From the NCBI GenBank assembly GCA_014549065.1, contig JACDOX010000008.1, forward strand, positions 81,936-145,935: DNA of 64,000 nucleotides, read 5' to 3'. This document shows positions 1 through 11,318 of this stretch, piece by piece (position 1 is the stretch's first letter; each line of letters opens with the position of its first letter). This DNA comes from Cardinalis cardinalis (lineage: Eukaryota; Chordata; Aves; Passeriformes; Cardinalidae). The translations under genes and the position numbers were made by a program. The notes under the pieces were generated by a model that saw only the letters and a list, made by a program, of their open reading frames with translations, did no database searches and was not told the DNA's origin.

Positions 1-580
1 AGTGTACAGGATCCCAGTCACTTGTCTTTCTTTCCTTAGAAATGGGACCATAAAGATGTTTTGATTTCTAGAAACAATCTTCTGAGGTTATTTAAAAATG
101 ACTTTTAATTACAAGCATAGTCTTTTTGGTACTTTCATTATTTTAATGGCAAGAAGAGGCAGAATTTGGAAAGGGCACATTTATAAGGATGAAAAGAAAA
201 GAAGTCTTCCTTCAGAAATTCCAGAGCTAAGTAGTTTGTTTAGAAAGTGACAGGATGATTTCACATAACAGATAGTATCCACTGAGAAGAACACTAAAAC
301 CTGACCTGAACATGGGAATCTATCCACTTGTAGCTCAACATTCAACCATNCAAGTACAGAAAGGAGAAACGTCAATGCTTTTGTAATGAAAATTACAGAT
401 ATTCAGCTTGCTACATGTTATATACTAGTGGTAACAAAAAACAATTATTTTGTCATTTTGATAACCATACCTCTGACTGACCAATGCAAATCATCTTAAA
501 GCTGTACAAAATTTAAGATTTCAAACAAAATTGTTCACTTTATGGAAAACTATTTATTCTGAAATCTGAAAAATATTCAG
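1..580. other. intergenic, no feature seen
   Basis: AT-rich single-copy-looking DNA left of the first CR1 fragment. The only open frames are short and resemble no family I know. I see no splice-flanked exon, RNA gene or repeat. Confidence 0.5.
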
Positions 581-1195
581 AGAACTCATGGAATATACTG
601 AGTTGGAAGGGATCCACAAGGATCATAAAGTCCAACTGCTGGCCCTGCAGAAGACATCTCAAGTGTCACACCATGCGTCTGAAAGCNCTGTCCCAATGCT
701 TCTTGAACTCTGACAGGTTGGTCCTGTGACCACTTTTCTGGGGAGCCTGCTCCAGTACCTGACCTCTCCTGGGTGAAAAATCTTCTCCTAATATCCAGTC
801 TAAACTTCCCTTAACACAACTTCTTGCTGTTTTCTCGGGTCCTGTCACTGGGCACCACAGAGAAGAGATCAGGGTCTCCCACTCCTCTTCCCCTCATGAG
901 GAATTTTTAATGGCAATGAGGTCTCCCCTCGGTCTGCTTACCAGGCTGAACAAAGTGACCTCAGCTGCTCCTTGTACAGCTTCCTCTCAAGGCCCTTCAG
1001 CATCTTCTTAGCCTTCCTNTGGATGCTTTCTAATAGCTTGATATCCTTCTTATACTGCAGCATCCAAAACTACATGGGACTTGGGGNGACTCTGCACTAG
1101 TGCAAAGCAGAGCAGGACAGTCACATCCTTTGATCTGCTGGTGATGCTGTGTCTGCTGCACCCCAGGACATGGCTCACTCCTGGCTGCCAGGACT
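581..1195 (-). mobile_element. CR1 LINE 3' fragment
   Basis: A 5'-truncated CR1 retrotransposon copy lying in reverse. Reading left to right it follows the reverse complement of the avian CR1 tail: a degraded 'agaatcatagaatg'-like terminus, then 'gagttggaagggatccacaagg', a 'ccagtacctgacc' block, 'cctaatatccagtctaaac', 'gaggtctcccctcggtctgc' and 'caccccaggacatggctc'. The low-coordinate end is therefore the element's 3' end. It is diverged and broken by small indels, so it is old and not coding. The short open frames at 666-848 and 1081-1275 are chance readings of this tail. The outer limits are by eye, good to about 10-20 bases. Confidence 0.85.
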
Positions 1196-4100
1196 TAATG
1201 TTTGTTAAAAAATGTGTACAGGAAAACAGAAAGTCAAATCATTNTATTGCACTGATCAGTAACTTTCCTTCATGAGGAGGTGAAGCCTCATGACAAAATA
1301 ACTCACATTAATAAAAAGTATCCAACAATGCATCTAATCAACTGCATAATTCTAGTATGCTACTAATATGAACATATGTTCTTTGCTGTCACAAAATTAT
1401 CTAGAACTTTTCCAATTCCAATATTTTCCTCATCTCCTTTCATGTTTCCTATGATTTTTTTGCCTGATCCTTGATAACACAGAGGAATAACCATTGAATT
1501 AGGAGAGTAAAATATTTCCTCCCTTTTCTGTTTCANTAAGATGAACATCTAGAGGGCCTCATATTTATTTGTATTGATACAATGAGGTTTATCAATACAG
1601 GAATTTTATTTCAGACAAAAGACCATGTGTGTAGAATATGATTAAGCATTTTGAAATACAGACATCAAAACTTTTTTGATAATGAAAAAAGGTCTTAAAA
1701 ATCTGGGAGACTAGTAAAGCACAGTGTATGTAAGAAGGAATATCACAAATTTTAACTTTGCATTTCCATCTGTATGTTCAGTAATAGAAAAAATTTATAA
1801 TAACATTTACTAACACTATTTATTTGTGTTACAATGAGGTCATCCATTTGGATTTTAAGGCAAATAGACATCTAAAAGGAAGATGCTGACAACCTTCTGA
1901 TTTATGTAAATCAAGCCTAACACATTTCATAGTCTGCATGTCACTGCCAACAGGAATTAAAAAGTATTAACAAACATAAACAGCTCTCTGCTTTGTGGTT
2001 CAGAAAATAGTTGATAGATCTTGCGGCAGAAATTTCCAATCTCCAGTTCACATCTTTTCTCCAAGCAATATTTCCTACTGCACATGTAGTTTCACAACTT
2101 CAGGTGCTCTCTCATTGGGAATTGCTTGTGCTGTAAGCTAAAATCAGTGGAAAGATGTTCACAAATCCCAATGGGCATGATACTATTTTCCACAGCAACA
2201 AAATTCAGAAGAGTTGCTACAAGAAATCATAAAGGTTCGTTGCCCACTCTACAGCTTTGAAGAATGAGAGTTGGAGAATCACTGTTCTTCGCCAGGTTTA
2301 ATCTGTGTTTCTCACTCCCTTGAGCAAGACTGGCAAAGGTTGGAAAGAGCAGACCCGTAAATGTATTTTAATGTTAAGAGGGAGTTCAACATTTCTTTGA
2401 TCTTGGGACTAATCTGGCAAAGCCACAAGAGTACTGTTTCAGATCAATTCCTTGCAGAGAACTGTACTTGAGTATTACATTTGCTATATAAAAGTATACT
2501 AGTAAAAAGGTTGATAGAAGTTGAGGCAAAACAGTTGAAGCCTGTATATAAGAAAACAGTTTTGTCCTGAGAAGACACGNAATTACATAAAATAGCCAGA
2601 CAATATTTCTGACAATTTAAAATTTTTGTTCTCCTATTTTTTTCTCAAAATAGATTAAATAATTGAAGTTAGCCTATTGCTGGACTAAAGAATATGGCAG
2701 GACTCAATAAAATGGCAAAATTATCTTAGAAAATATAGTAAAAAATATATCACATATGTTTATATATATCACATAAATCTACGGATACCACATAATTTCT
2801 TAAAAGCATCAAAGTGAGCAGACAGCCTAGCAAGTTCTCTGTTACAGTCATAGCTTTGCAATGAGCCAGTGGCATAAAGTGATCCTAAACAGCATAGCCA
2901 TCACAGGCATTAATGAAAATCAATCAGTATTGGTCTGGTGTATGAATTTAGAACACTCCTCTAACACCTATAAAAATAGGTGCAAGCTTGGGTCGCTATT
3001 TTGCAATATCCTAAATATGTGATCTAAAACTAAGCAATTCTTTATCCTGAGCAATTTTTGTAAGCTTTCTGTGCTTGCTATCCCACTGTGTGTAAGACAG
3101 CAGCTCTCTGAATGTAATGCATTAATAATAGCATTAAAACATTTCAAAATTTGACATAGCTGGACATGAGAGTTGGAAGAGTCTGTTTCAGGGAATGGGA
3201 ATCATCACTGGCCATATAGCAGGTATCAATGGTACCTAGACAAATTCACAGTTGATTTCCTGACACAGTAGGTAAATATCTCAGTATGGAACTCTATAAC
3301 CTATCTGCTGGACTAATTAGAAGTCAAATAGCCCACAGAGGAGCAAGAAAAGCTACTCCCATTCACGGCATTAGCTACGAAGTTGAGCTTCTCACTTTTG
3401 GGAAATGGCTGACACTGCTTAAATACTCATATTTAAATGGACAGCAGCAAAACACAAAACCCTGGTCAACAGGCATCTGAATATTTAAAGGCCTCTGTTA
3501 TTTTGGTAGAAAATTCTGCCCCAAGATTAAAAAAACCCCAATCTGTCATCAATTCCATTACAGTGGATNTGTTTGAGAAAAAGATTCTGCTGAATTCCGT
3601 TTTTGTTCTAGTAGGTAGTTTTGGTTTACAAAAACGCATTTAGTCCAAGCAAAAAAATAAGAAAAGAACACAACAAAAATCATGACAGTAAAAACTAGCT
3701 CCATTCCTATTATTCTACTTATCTCTGTGTTTAATGAAAACAGTAACTAGAGCTGGGCTGAAATTTACACNCACACAATAGGCTCTGCACCCTTTGACAT
3801 TCTCTCATATTCTTGTCCATTCTTTATTTAAAGCAGAGAATATGAAAATACTCCTATTTGAATTGGGAACTTTAACATAAGAAAACAATTTTATTTTGAA
3901 AGCAAGTATGTAATACAAGTNAAATATTTTTAATTATGGCAAAGTGTATAAATTTATGCTATTTTTTAGCTTGCTACGCTAAGTATTTCAAAGAAAACAT
4001 AAATATTCTATGAAATATGTAAAGAAAAGTTATGTAATCAATTATGTGGAATAGTATACTAGGATTTATACTTCCAGTAAGTTATTTTCCACCCTTAATA

Positions 4101-6514
4101 GATTTCTTTAATTACTAGCAAGGATACCAGTGGTTGTCTTTCAGCCATCTACTAGCACAGAGGAATAAACTGGACAGAGCTGGAATTGCGTGTTAAGCAT
4201 ACAACTTTTGCTTTCAATTANAGTATGCACTTGATAAACAGAAAGGGAAAGGCCTGTATTTTATGATAAAAAATAAACATAGTGAAAATTTAGCTATGAT
4301 TTCTCTGNGAAGTTAAAGAGCCTCATTCATGTGCAAAAATCAGTGAGTTTTGTAACAATAACTTTTCTTCTTTCACAAAAAATGGATTTTTAATGAAATC
4401 TATATCAATATTTTATAACTCAAGCATATTAAAACAACATCAATATTTAGAACCTGCATGACACAAAAAGAGTAGCTGGTCACGAGGATGTGAGTGTCCT
4501 TCTTCACATTGTTAGTACTCATGCATCTCAGTGGGTCAGTTACTTGTTGAAGGATGACAAATAAATTAAACAGGAAGTTGTTTTAAATTTGCAATGGATG
4601 TTCCCTCAAAACTTTTCCTAATTTTCTTGCTACAGAAGTACAGATTTCACTGTAACAGAGTTCAGCATAGTAGAAAATAGTTTCCTCTTGTAAGTGTGCA
4701 AATGCATGTAGATGTCTCAATACTACGTTGATGGAACAAAAATTGCAATATTAACAGCAATAAGGCAATATAGCTTAGTAGAGGTTATCCTATTTGCCCT
4801 TTGTGCAAGGTGCAGGGGCATTTTGAATATCAATATAGTTGAAAAACACCCTTCAACCTACTGCATGTCCATTTTTATCAAGCCAGTTATTTTGAAGACA
4901 AGAGAAGGAAATAATGCTTGANGAAGGAAATAATCCAACAAATTCTATAGATTCACCTGATTTAAACCAATGTGGAATGATTCAAACATGTTTACTTATT
5001 CAGTGAGGACATCTCTTTTTGAAATTTACAATAAATTATGTGTGTACTCTCTCCTTTAACAACAAGAAACATGATAATTACAGTATGTAAAAATAAGATT
5101 AACAGCTAATAAAAGAATAAAATCTAAATGTAAGTTTAAAAATTAATAAAGACATAATTTCTTAAAATTAATTTTGAAAAGGAGTTNATGAAACTGTGTT
5201 AGCAATTTCAGTTGCTGAGGTACCAAACTAATTCAATACGAATACAAAACTATGTCAAAAGCATCTTCCCACTCACATCAGCAGCAAAAGCGGTTCCTGC
5301 CACAATATTCTAAATTATATCAATCANTACCTTGTTAATTCCAGAAAATGCAGGCGCAAATTATTGCCACTTAGTATCACCAAGAAATTTTTCATTCTCA
5401 TTGATATTGTATTTATTTCAAATTTAATAACTAATTTTGCAACTACTCCCTGCTATAGCTTTCACATTTCCTCAAGCAACTGATGTGTAAATTCCTGGAA
5501 GGAAATATAAAATCTTTAACTAGGTAAGACTAGAGATATGAACACTGAATTTAGAATTAGCAGCATAACAAGATTTAGAACAGTACTGGAATATCTGAAT
5601 CAGTGTGGTATCTAGGAAGATCTTACCAGTGGTCTTTGCCTCTTCATGAGTAATAAGGAATTATCTCTCCNATCTACCTCAAACTATGAAAGAATTAATC
5701 ACATAATTAAGGAAGATCTGAATTGCCTTGTACATGTACGTTCTCAGGATCTTTAAGCAGGAAATTGGGAAGTTTTACTTCTTTCAGGTTTGCATTTTTG
5801 CTTTTATAAAATGAAATTAAAAAATATTTTGGGGGTTAAAAACAGAATTCAAGCCCATCCGCTTTCACNTACCATTTTAACTTAGCTAGAAACGCTCAAA
5901 ATTAAACCAAACTTCTCCATGGCATTCCAGCTTGATTATATTTTACTCAGGATNTATGCTCAAAGTTTTGCCCAGAATAAAAAAGAATCAGGCTTCTTTT
6001 CAGCTGCATAACTGAAACAGTGATACAGTCCAAAGCAACAGAATTAACAAAATAAAAAATAGGTATTGTTAAGAAACAGTTAAGTGAACTCATGTTTTAG
6101 CTCTATTTTGGCCTTATAGCTAAATGCTAAGCTTATGCTAAATGCTAAACTTAGCCATGTCCCAATAGAGCTTTGTTGATTGCTAATAGACAGGCCAGAT
6201 ATATGTGTCTCTTCTCCCACATCCTCTTCTGACACTCAAAAAAAAGTCTATTTAATAGAACAACAGACACTAATTACATGAAAAACAACAAAAGGGCCAT
6301 GAAGAAAGAAGGAAGGAGTGTAAGATTTTCATTATGAACAAACACAANAGAGAAAAGTCCTGCAAAATCCCATTATTCTTTTAGAAGTCTACAGCTCATA
6401 GCAACCTAGTCTAATGGATCAGAAGGATGAAGTTCCCCAAACTTCATACAAAAATACATGTGGTAAAAATATGAAGAGTAGAAAAAGGAAACTGCCTCCT
6501 ACAGAATTCATTAC
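1196..6514. other. intergenic, AT-rich, no gene seen
   Basis: About 5.3 kb of AT-rich DNA. Open frames (for example 3286-3480, 3437-3643 and 4712-4921) are under 75 codons, start without context and resemble nothing I know. Apart from an 18-bp-period duplication near 6119, I see no repeat, RNA gene or promoter-like region. Confidence 0.5.
6119..6153. repeat. two-copy tandem duplication, period 18
   Basis: The 17-base unit beginning 'gctaaatgctaa' occurs at 6119-6135 and 6137-6153 with one mismatch (g/a at the thirteenth base). This looks like a small replication-slippage duplication in unique DNA. Confidence 0.85.
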
Positions 6515-6613
6515 TCCAGGTAAGCAGACCATTGTGCTTTAACATTTGTGCAGTGAAGCCCACAAACAATTTTCTCTACATTCTTTCATATTTTTCAAAT
6601 AAGAAATTCTGGA
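6515..6613. repeat. 99-bp dispersed repeat, copy A
   Basis: This segment runs from 'tccaggtaagcag' to 'aaattctgga' and recurs in the same orientation at 8582-8680 with the same length and only a few substitutions. The flanks here are unrelated to CR1, so this copy sits in apparently unique DNA. It could be the source of the second copy, or both could belong to an unrecognised short repeat family. Confidence 0.85.
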
Positions 6614-7029
6614 TCACATAACTTTTTTCCCACTTAAAATCTATGTAACATTGATATTTTTTGCATTAACATAATTGCTATGCAGTGTAGCAAATGTGAC
6701 TCATTTTAATGCTATATCGATATGTCTGACCTCATAATAAATATTACGGTCCTGATCTTTAAATGTTGAACAGCAATTCTTGGGTCAATGGCATATTAAT
6801 TGGAGTCAACTACTTTCATGAATTGTTAATTAATTACTTTTGCTGTTTTGCTCATTATACTAGTTATCAAAGAAAAAAAATAAAACTTTTCTTCCATATG
6901 ACTGAAGAATAACATTTAATTGCTGAGCCAAAATAGAGATAATCCATACTGTTTCAGTTGCATATATGCTAGTAGGAGCCTTCTTAAATATTAGTATTAA
7001 GATGCCTTGGGTAAGAAACAATACTAAGA
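6614..7029. other. intergenic, no feature seen
   Basis: AT-rich filler between the 99-bp repeat and the LTR-like segment. No exon, RNA or recognisable repeat was seen. Confidence 0.4.
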
Positions 7030-7690
7030 ATGTTTTGTAGTGTGGTGGGACAGCTATAGAGTTGACACAGAAATAAGCAAGTTGAGTTCAAGCTTTTTTA
7101 CTTCAGGACCTTCCACGTGAGCAGAGCTGTCGCCAGAAGCTAGTTCATGGTGCAGATCTACAAAACTTGTATTACTTAAAGATAAAATTGTATTTACAAG
7201 TATGCAGGCTAAACTGTTGTAGCCCTTGTGGACACTGAAGATTACTTGATAATCTATGTATCATACAAAAAAAAAAAAAGCAAACTGTGCTCCCCTATAA
7301 AAAGAACAACATTGACTACTTCCCTGTAGCCTCTCTAAAACAGTGTAATTTGATGAGAAGTGTTGTGGAGATTCTCAGTTCAGTTGAAGAGAATTCTCCC
7401 AGACTTCAGGCCTGGGAAACTTAGAGAGGAAGAATGAAAACAATTATTATCTCTCTTTCTGTTCATATTGCTTATAAATATGCACCTTCAGAGTGTGAGA
7501 ATCATAGNTCACTGATAGTGTGAAAGGTTTTTATCTTGAGACCAATCAGATTTCACCTTAGTGGTCCTGGTTATAAAAGGATGCTACCTCTTAATAAAGT
7601 ATCTCTTTTTCACCTTCTGAACCATGGAGTCATTTCATCCATCCCTGACTCAACAGCGTCAAAGCGTGGTTGTGTTGGTCTAAATTCTAC
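7030..7690 (+). mobile_element. probable LTR fragment of an endogenous retrovirus
   Basis: The segment has a retroviral promoter layout: a good TATA box (tataaaagg, 7572-7580) followed 13 bases later by a poly(A) signal (aataaa, 7593-7598), then a less AT-rich stretch (7620-7680) that would be R/U5. Bird ERV LTRs often place the two signals this close. I could not find clear TG...CA ends, a target duplication or a primer-binding site, so the limits are approximate and the family is not assigned. No gag, pol or env reading is visible next to it. It could instead be an unrelated TATA-bearing sequence. Confidence 0.45.
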
Positions 7691-7882
7691 ATATTGAAGA
7701 CTCAGAACTACAAATCTAATTGTACTTCTGAAATAAAGAGGTTACTGAGAAAAACTTCTTGAAACACTCTTGACTTCTTAAGGAAACACCACCAAGAATA
7801 TGTTGAAGTTAACTCTTAGGAAGTCAGGAAGAAGCAAAATTCAAGTTAGCCAAGTAACATTAAATATGAAGTGGTATATTTG

Positions 7883-9045
7883 ATAGAATCAGAGGATCAC
7901 AGAATCACATAGTCAGAAAAGACTAATAAGATTATCACATACAACCATTATTCCAGCACTGCCAAGTCCACCACTAAACCATGTCCCTAAATACCATGTC
8001 TACATGTCTTAAATACCTTCAGGGACAGTGACTCAACCCAGACAACCTGTTCCTTGATAATCCTTTCAGCAAAAGAGTTGTTCCCACTATCCAATTTAAA
8101 TGTCCCTGGCAAACTTGAAGCTTTTTTCTCTGGTCCTGACACTTGTTACCTGGTAGAAAAGACTAATGCCCACCTCACTGCACTCCCCTTTCAGGTAGTT
8201 GTAGAGAGCAATTAAGGCTCCCTTTTCAGCCTTCATTTCTCTGGCTAAACATCCCCATCTCCTTCAGCTGCTCCTTATATGAATAATGCTACAGACCCTT
8301 CCCCAGCTCCATTGACCTTTCTGGACACGCTNCAGCACCTCAGTGTCCTTTTTGTAGTGAGGAGCCCAATTCTGAACACAGGACTTGAGATGTTGCCTCA
8401 CCAATGCAGAGTACTGGAGGACAATCACTGCTCTGGTCCTGCTGGCCACACTCTTCCTCANACGGACCAGGATGTCATTGGCCTTCTTGGCTACCTGGGC
8501 ACACAGGTAGGTGTGGACCACTGGACTGTGTCCACCTGACTGTTGACCAGCATCCCCAGGTTCTTCTCCATCAGGCAGCTTTCCAGGTAAGCAGACCATT
8601 GTGCTTTAACATTTGTGCAGCTAAGCCCATAAANANTTTTCTCCGCATATTTTCATAATTNTCAAATAAGAAATTCTGGACCACTCTTCCACCAGCCTGT
8701 AGCACTGCCTGGGGTTGCTGTGATCCAAGTGCAGGACCTGGCATTGGGCCTTGTTACATCTCACAAGATTGGCCTCACCCCATCAATCCNGCCTGTCCAG
8801 ATCCCTCCACAGAGCCTTCCTATCCTTCAGCAAATCAACACTCCTNCCCAACTTGGTGTCACCTGCAAACTCACTAAGGGTGCACTTAATCACCTTCTCT
8901 AGATTGTTAATAAGGATATTAAACAGAACTGGCTCCAATACTGAGCCCTCACAAGGGAGGCTGCCTGCCAGCTGGATTTGATTCCATTCAGCACCACTCT
9001 GGCTTGGCTATCCAGCCAGTTTCTATTTACTATAGTCTACCGTCC
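7883..9045 (-). mobile_element. long CR1 LINE 3' fragment, interrupted
   Basis: The best CR1 copy in the window, in reverse orientation: the left edge carries the octamer-like terminus 'agaatcagaggatcacagaatc' and the right edge fades near 'tatccagccagtttctattt'. Recognisable CR1 blocks in order include 'gccaagtccaccactaaacc', 'ttgttacctggtagaaaaga', 'tttctggacacgctncagca', 'tcctgctggccacactcttc', 'gtgcaggacctggcattggg' and 'attaaacagaactggc'. It is diverged and 5'-truncated. At 8582-8680 a 99-bp foreign segment splits the expected run 'ctttccag'+'ccactcttcc'. The open frames at 8264-8981 on both strands are readings of this element, not genes. Confidence 0.9.
8582..8680. repeat. 99-bp dispersed repeat, copy B, inside CR1
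   Basis: A second copy of the 6515-6613 segment, in direct orientation, located about 2.07 kb downstream. The CR1 sequence resumes exactly after it. Both junctions share bases with the flanks (ccag at the left), so the true ends are uncertain by a few bases. Differences from copy A include 'tgaagcc' versus 'ctaagcc' and three ambiguous bases. As the CR1 is split, this insertion is younger than the CR1. Confidence 0.85.
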
Positions 9046-10880
9046 TTAAATACTTTATTTCCCTTTATTAAAATCCACATTCTATAGCTTAAGCATTTTA
9101 TATTTCCCCAATTTGCTTATCAAAAAGCATATTGTTTTTAATGCCATCGTAACCCTCTATATTGATACACAGTTAATATATTTTCCTTCAAAGGTAGAGT
9201 AATTCANGTTTAATTCCAATTCAGTTACTTTTGCACTATTTACTCACAGTTGAGGAGACAAGACCACTTGGGACAAATCAGCTTCAAATTTAGGTGGCCT
9301 AACTGAATNCCTAGAAATTTTCATTACCAGTATCTGTTATATTTACCATACAAAGTTTGGTGAAACAGCTATGATATTTTCACTTTTCCCATATTAAGAG
9401 TATGATTACAATTGTTTTGTATGCAATGATAAAAACATAAACACTTAGCATCATCAAGCCATTTTAGAGGACTCAAGGTTGCCCATGAAATTTGTATTTT
9501 AAATTCCTTAGTTTTGCTATTTAACAATGCAATTTTTAAAAGAATGAAAAAGCTTTGATTAAATATATGATTTTTAAAATATAAGAAATATAGCCCATAG
9601 GACTTGCCCAACAGGTAACTTGCTAAACAGCCTCTGAACATTCTAGTTCATTCTTCCTCAGACTTGGTTGAGTGCAACCTTCCGGTGTTGAAAAATTACA
9701 ATTAAAAGATCCACTGATACTGCTGAAGCAGAAATCCCTTCCCGTTTATCTGTCAGGACTGCAATTTCGCAAGGGTTTCTGAAGATTCCCAGTTTAGTTA
9801 TCAGGCAATTTTACTACACTTCTAAGTTAATACCATGGTAATACACAATAACAAGACAACAGGGTGTGCAGAAGGAACATATTTAACAGAATAATATCTT
9901 CCAGAGATATTACATTCCTAAGTTCAATACATGATTCTGGCACAGTTTTTCATCAAAATGTGCAGTCAATAATATACCAAAAAAAATGTTTACAGGAACA
10001 TTTTGGTGTCATGAGATGGGTCGAGAACAATTTTGGACAACAGCACCTTTCCCTCACAAATGGGACCAAAATATATATAAAAAGATTAGCTTTCTATGAA
10101 AAGTATTTTGAAAACAATGTTAAGGTCAGGGACAGAAACACTCAGCTAACAAGACGCAAATTAATTCTGACTCCTTCTAAAACTGCAAGCTAGTGGAATA
10201 TTTTTGTTTAGACTTTCAGCAAAACAGCTTGGTTTGACAGACATTTTCAGCCAGCTCTAAGTTTAAGAAAAACTAAACTAACCCAAACCAGGGTGTCTAA
10301 AAATTGTTGGGAAAATTAACTGCAGTGGTCACTACTGTTTTGTGAAAATGCATTACTCAACCAAAATACAAGAAGTATTTTATGGCTGTTGAGTTATCCT
10401 TCTGCTCAGTCAGACTGCATGCATTCAATAATTTTTAGAAAATCATGCGGGCAAAAGGAATGCAAAATGAAAATGCATATATTATCTACTACTAATATAA
10501 GGTTTTTCAGAAAGTAATTTGGAAGTGTCTCCCTTTATCCAGTTTGGTTTTTTTAAGCTAGGAAGCAAGATACATCAGACAGAGTGAAGAAAGAAATCTA
10601 TTCCACTAGCAACACACTATCCAATCACAGCACATCTGCTTTTCTTCTGTGGTGATAAGGATGCACAGATGTTTTTTAATATCCATAAACCAATATGCTA
10701 ACTATAAAAACAAAGGAACACATACAATATACTGCCAGTAATTCTATTAATCTAAGATAAAAACAAAGATGAAACCAGAATGAATCGGTTTCTTAAAACA
10801 AACTTCTTTCTACTTATAAATCAGAGTACTAAAGAGAAATAAATACATATGTATCCTAGTGATCTAACACCCATCCCAAG
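9046..10880. other. intergenic, no gene seen
   Basis: AT-rich DNA. Open frames at 9369-9641 (-) and 9864-10193 (+) are 90 and 109 codons long, but they have ordinary AT-rich composition, no family resemblance and no splice or promoter context. I take them as chance. Confidence 0.5.
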
Positions 10881-11200
10881 CTAGCCCCATCTTGTGTCAC
10901 TGCCTAAGTCATGCAAATTACACCAGAACTGCCAGTTGACTAAGATTAATGACACTGCGCCAGCTTCTTTGTTTCTCTCTGCGGCCGTTTAGTGTGAAAT
11001 ACTATCCAAAAACATTATCTATCCTCTATTAATCCCACAAATTTGTTCACACCATGCACATTGTTTAGGGCAATTTACAACAGGAACATACTGAGCACAA
11101 TTGCATTTAATTACTTGGGTTCTAATTACATTCATTAAAGGCTAATAAAATAAATGAAACAGCTTTAAAAGCTTCTGCAAAACACATGGGTCTTGTCTCT
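10881..11200. promoter_or_regulatory. candidate conserved non-coding element
   Basis: A block unusually dense in transcription-factor-like words: the POU octamer atgcaaat followed by ta (10,911-10,920), 'tgactaagattaatgaca' (about 10,937-10,954), and a cluster of ATTA/TAAT homeodomain cores with 'taattacttgggttctaatt'-type spacing between about 11,108 and 11,155. No repeat family or reading frame explains it. The call rests on texture only; a cross-species alignment would decide it. Confidence 0.3.
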
Positions 11201-11299
11201 CTCATGAAGCATGCTATAGAGGTTTGATGTGAAACATAGATTTCAACATATATNTCTGCCTATTATGTATTTCTAATATGCACAAAGACACATAATGCA

Positions 11300-11318
11300 T
11301 ATTTATTTATTTATTTAT
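11300..11318. repeat. (TTTA)n microsatellite
   Basis: Four to five perfect ATTT units in an AT-rich stretch. Confidence 0.9.

Noticed and set aside
8264..8981. Open frames up to 111 codons on both strands
   Set aside because: They are readings of the CR1 3' tail and its 99-bp insert, not reverse transcriptase or a host gene.
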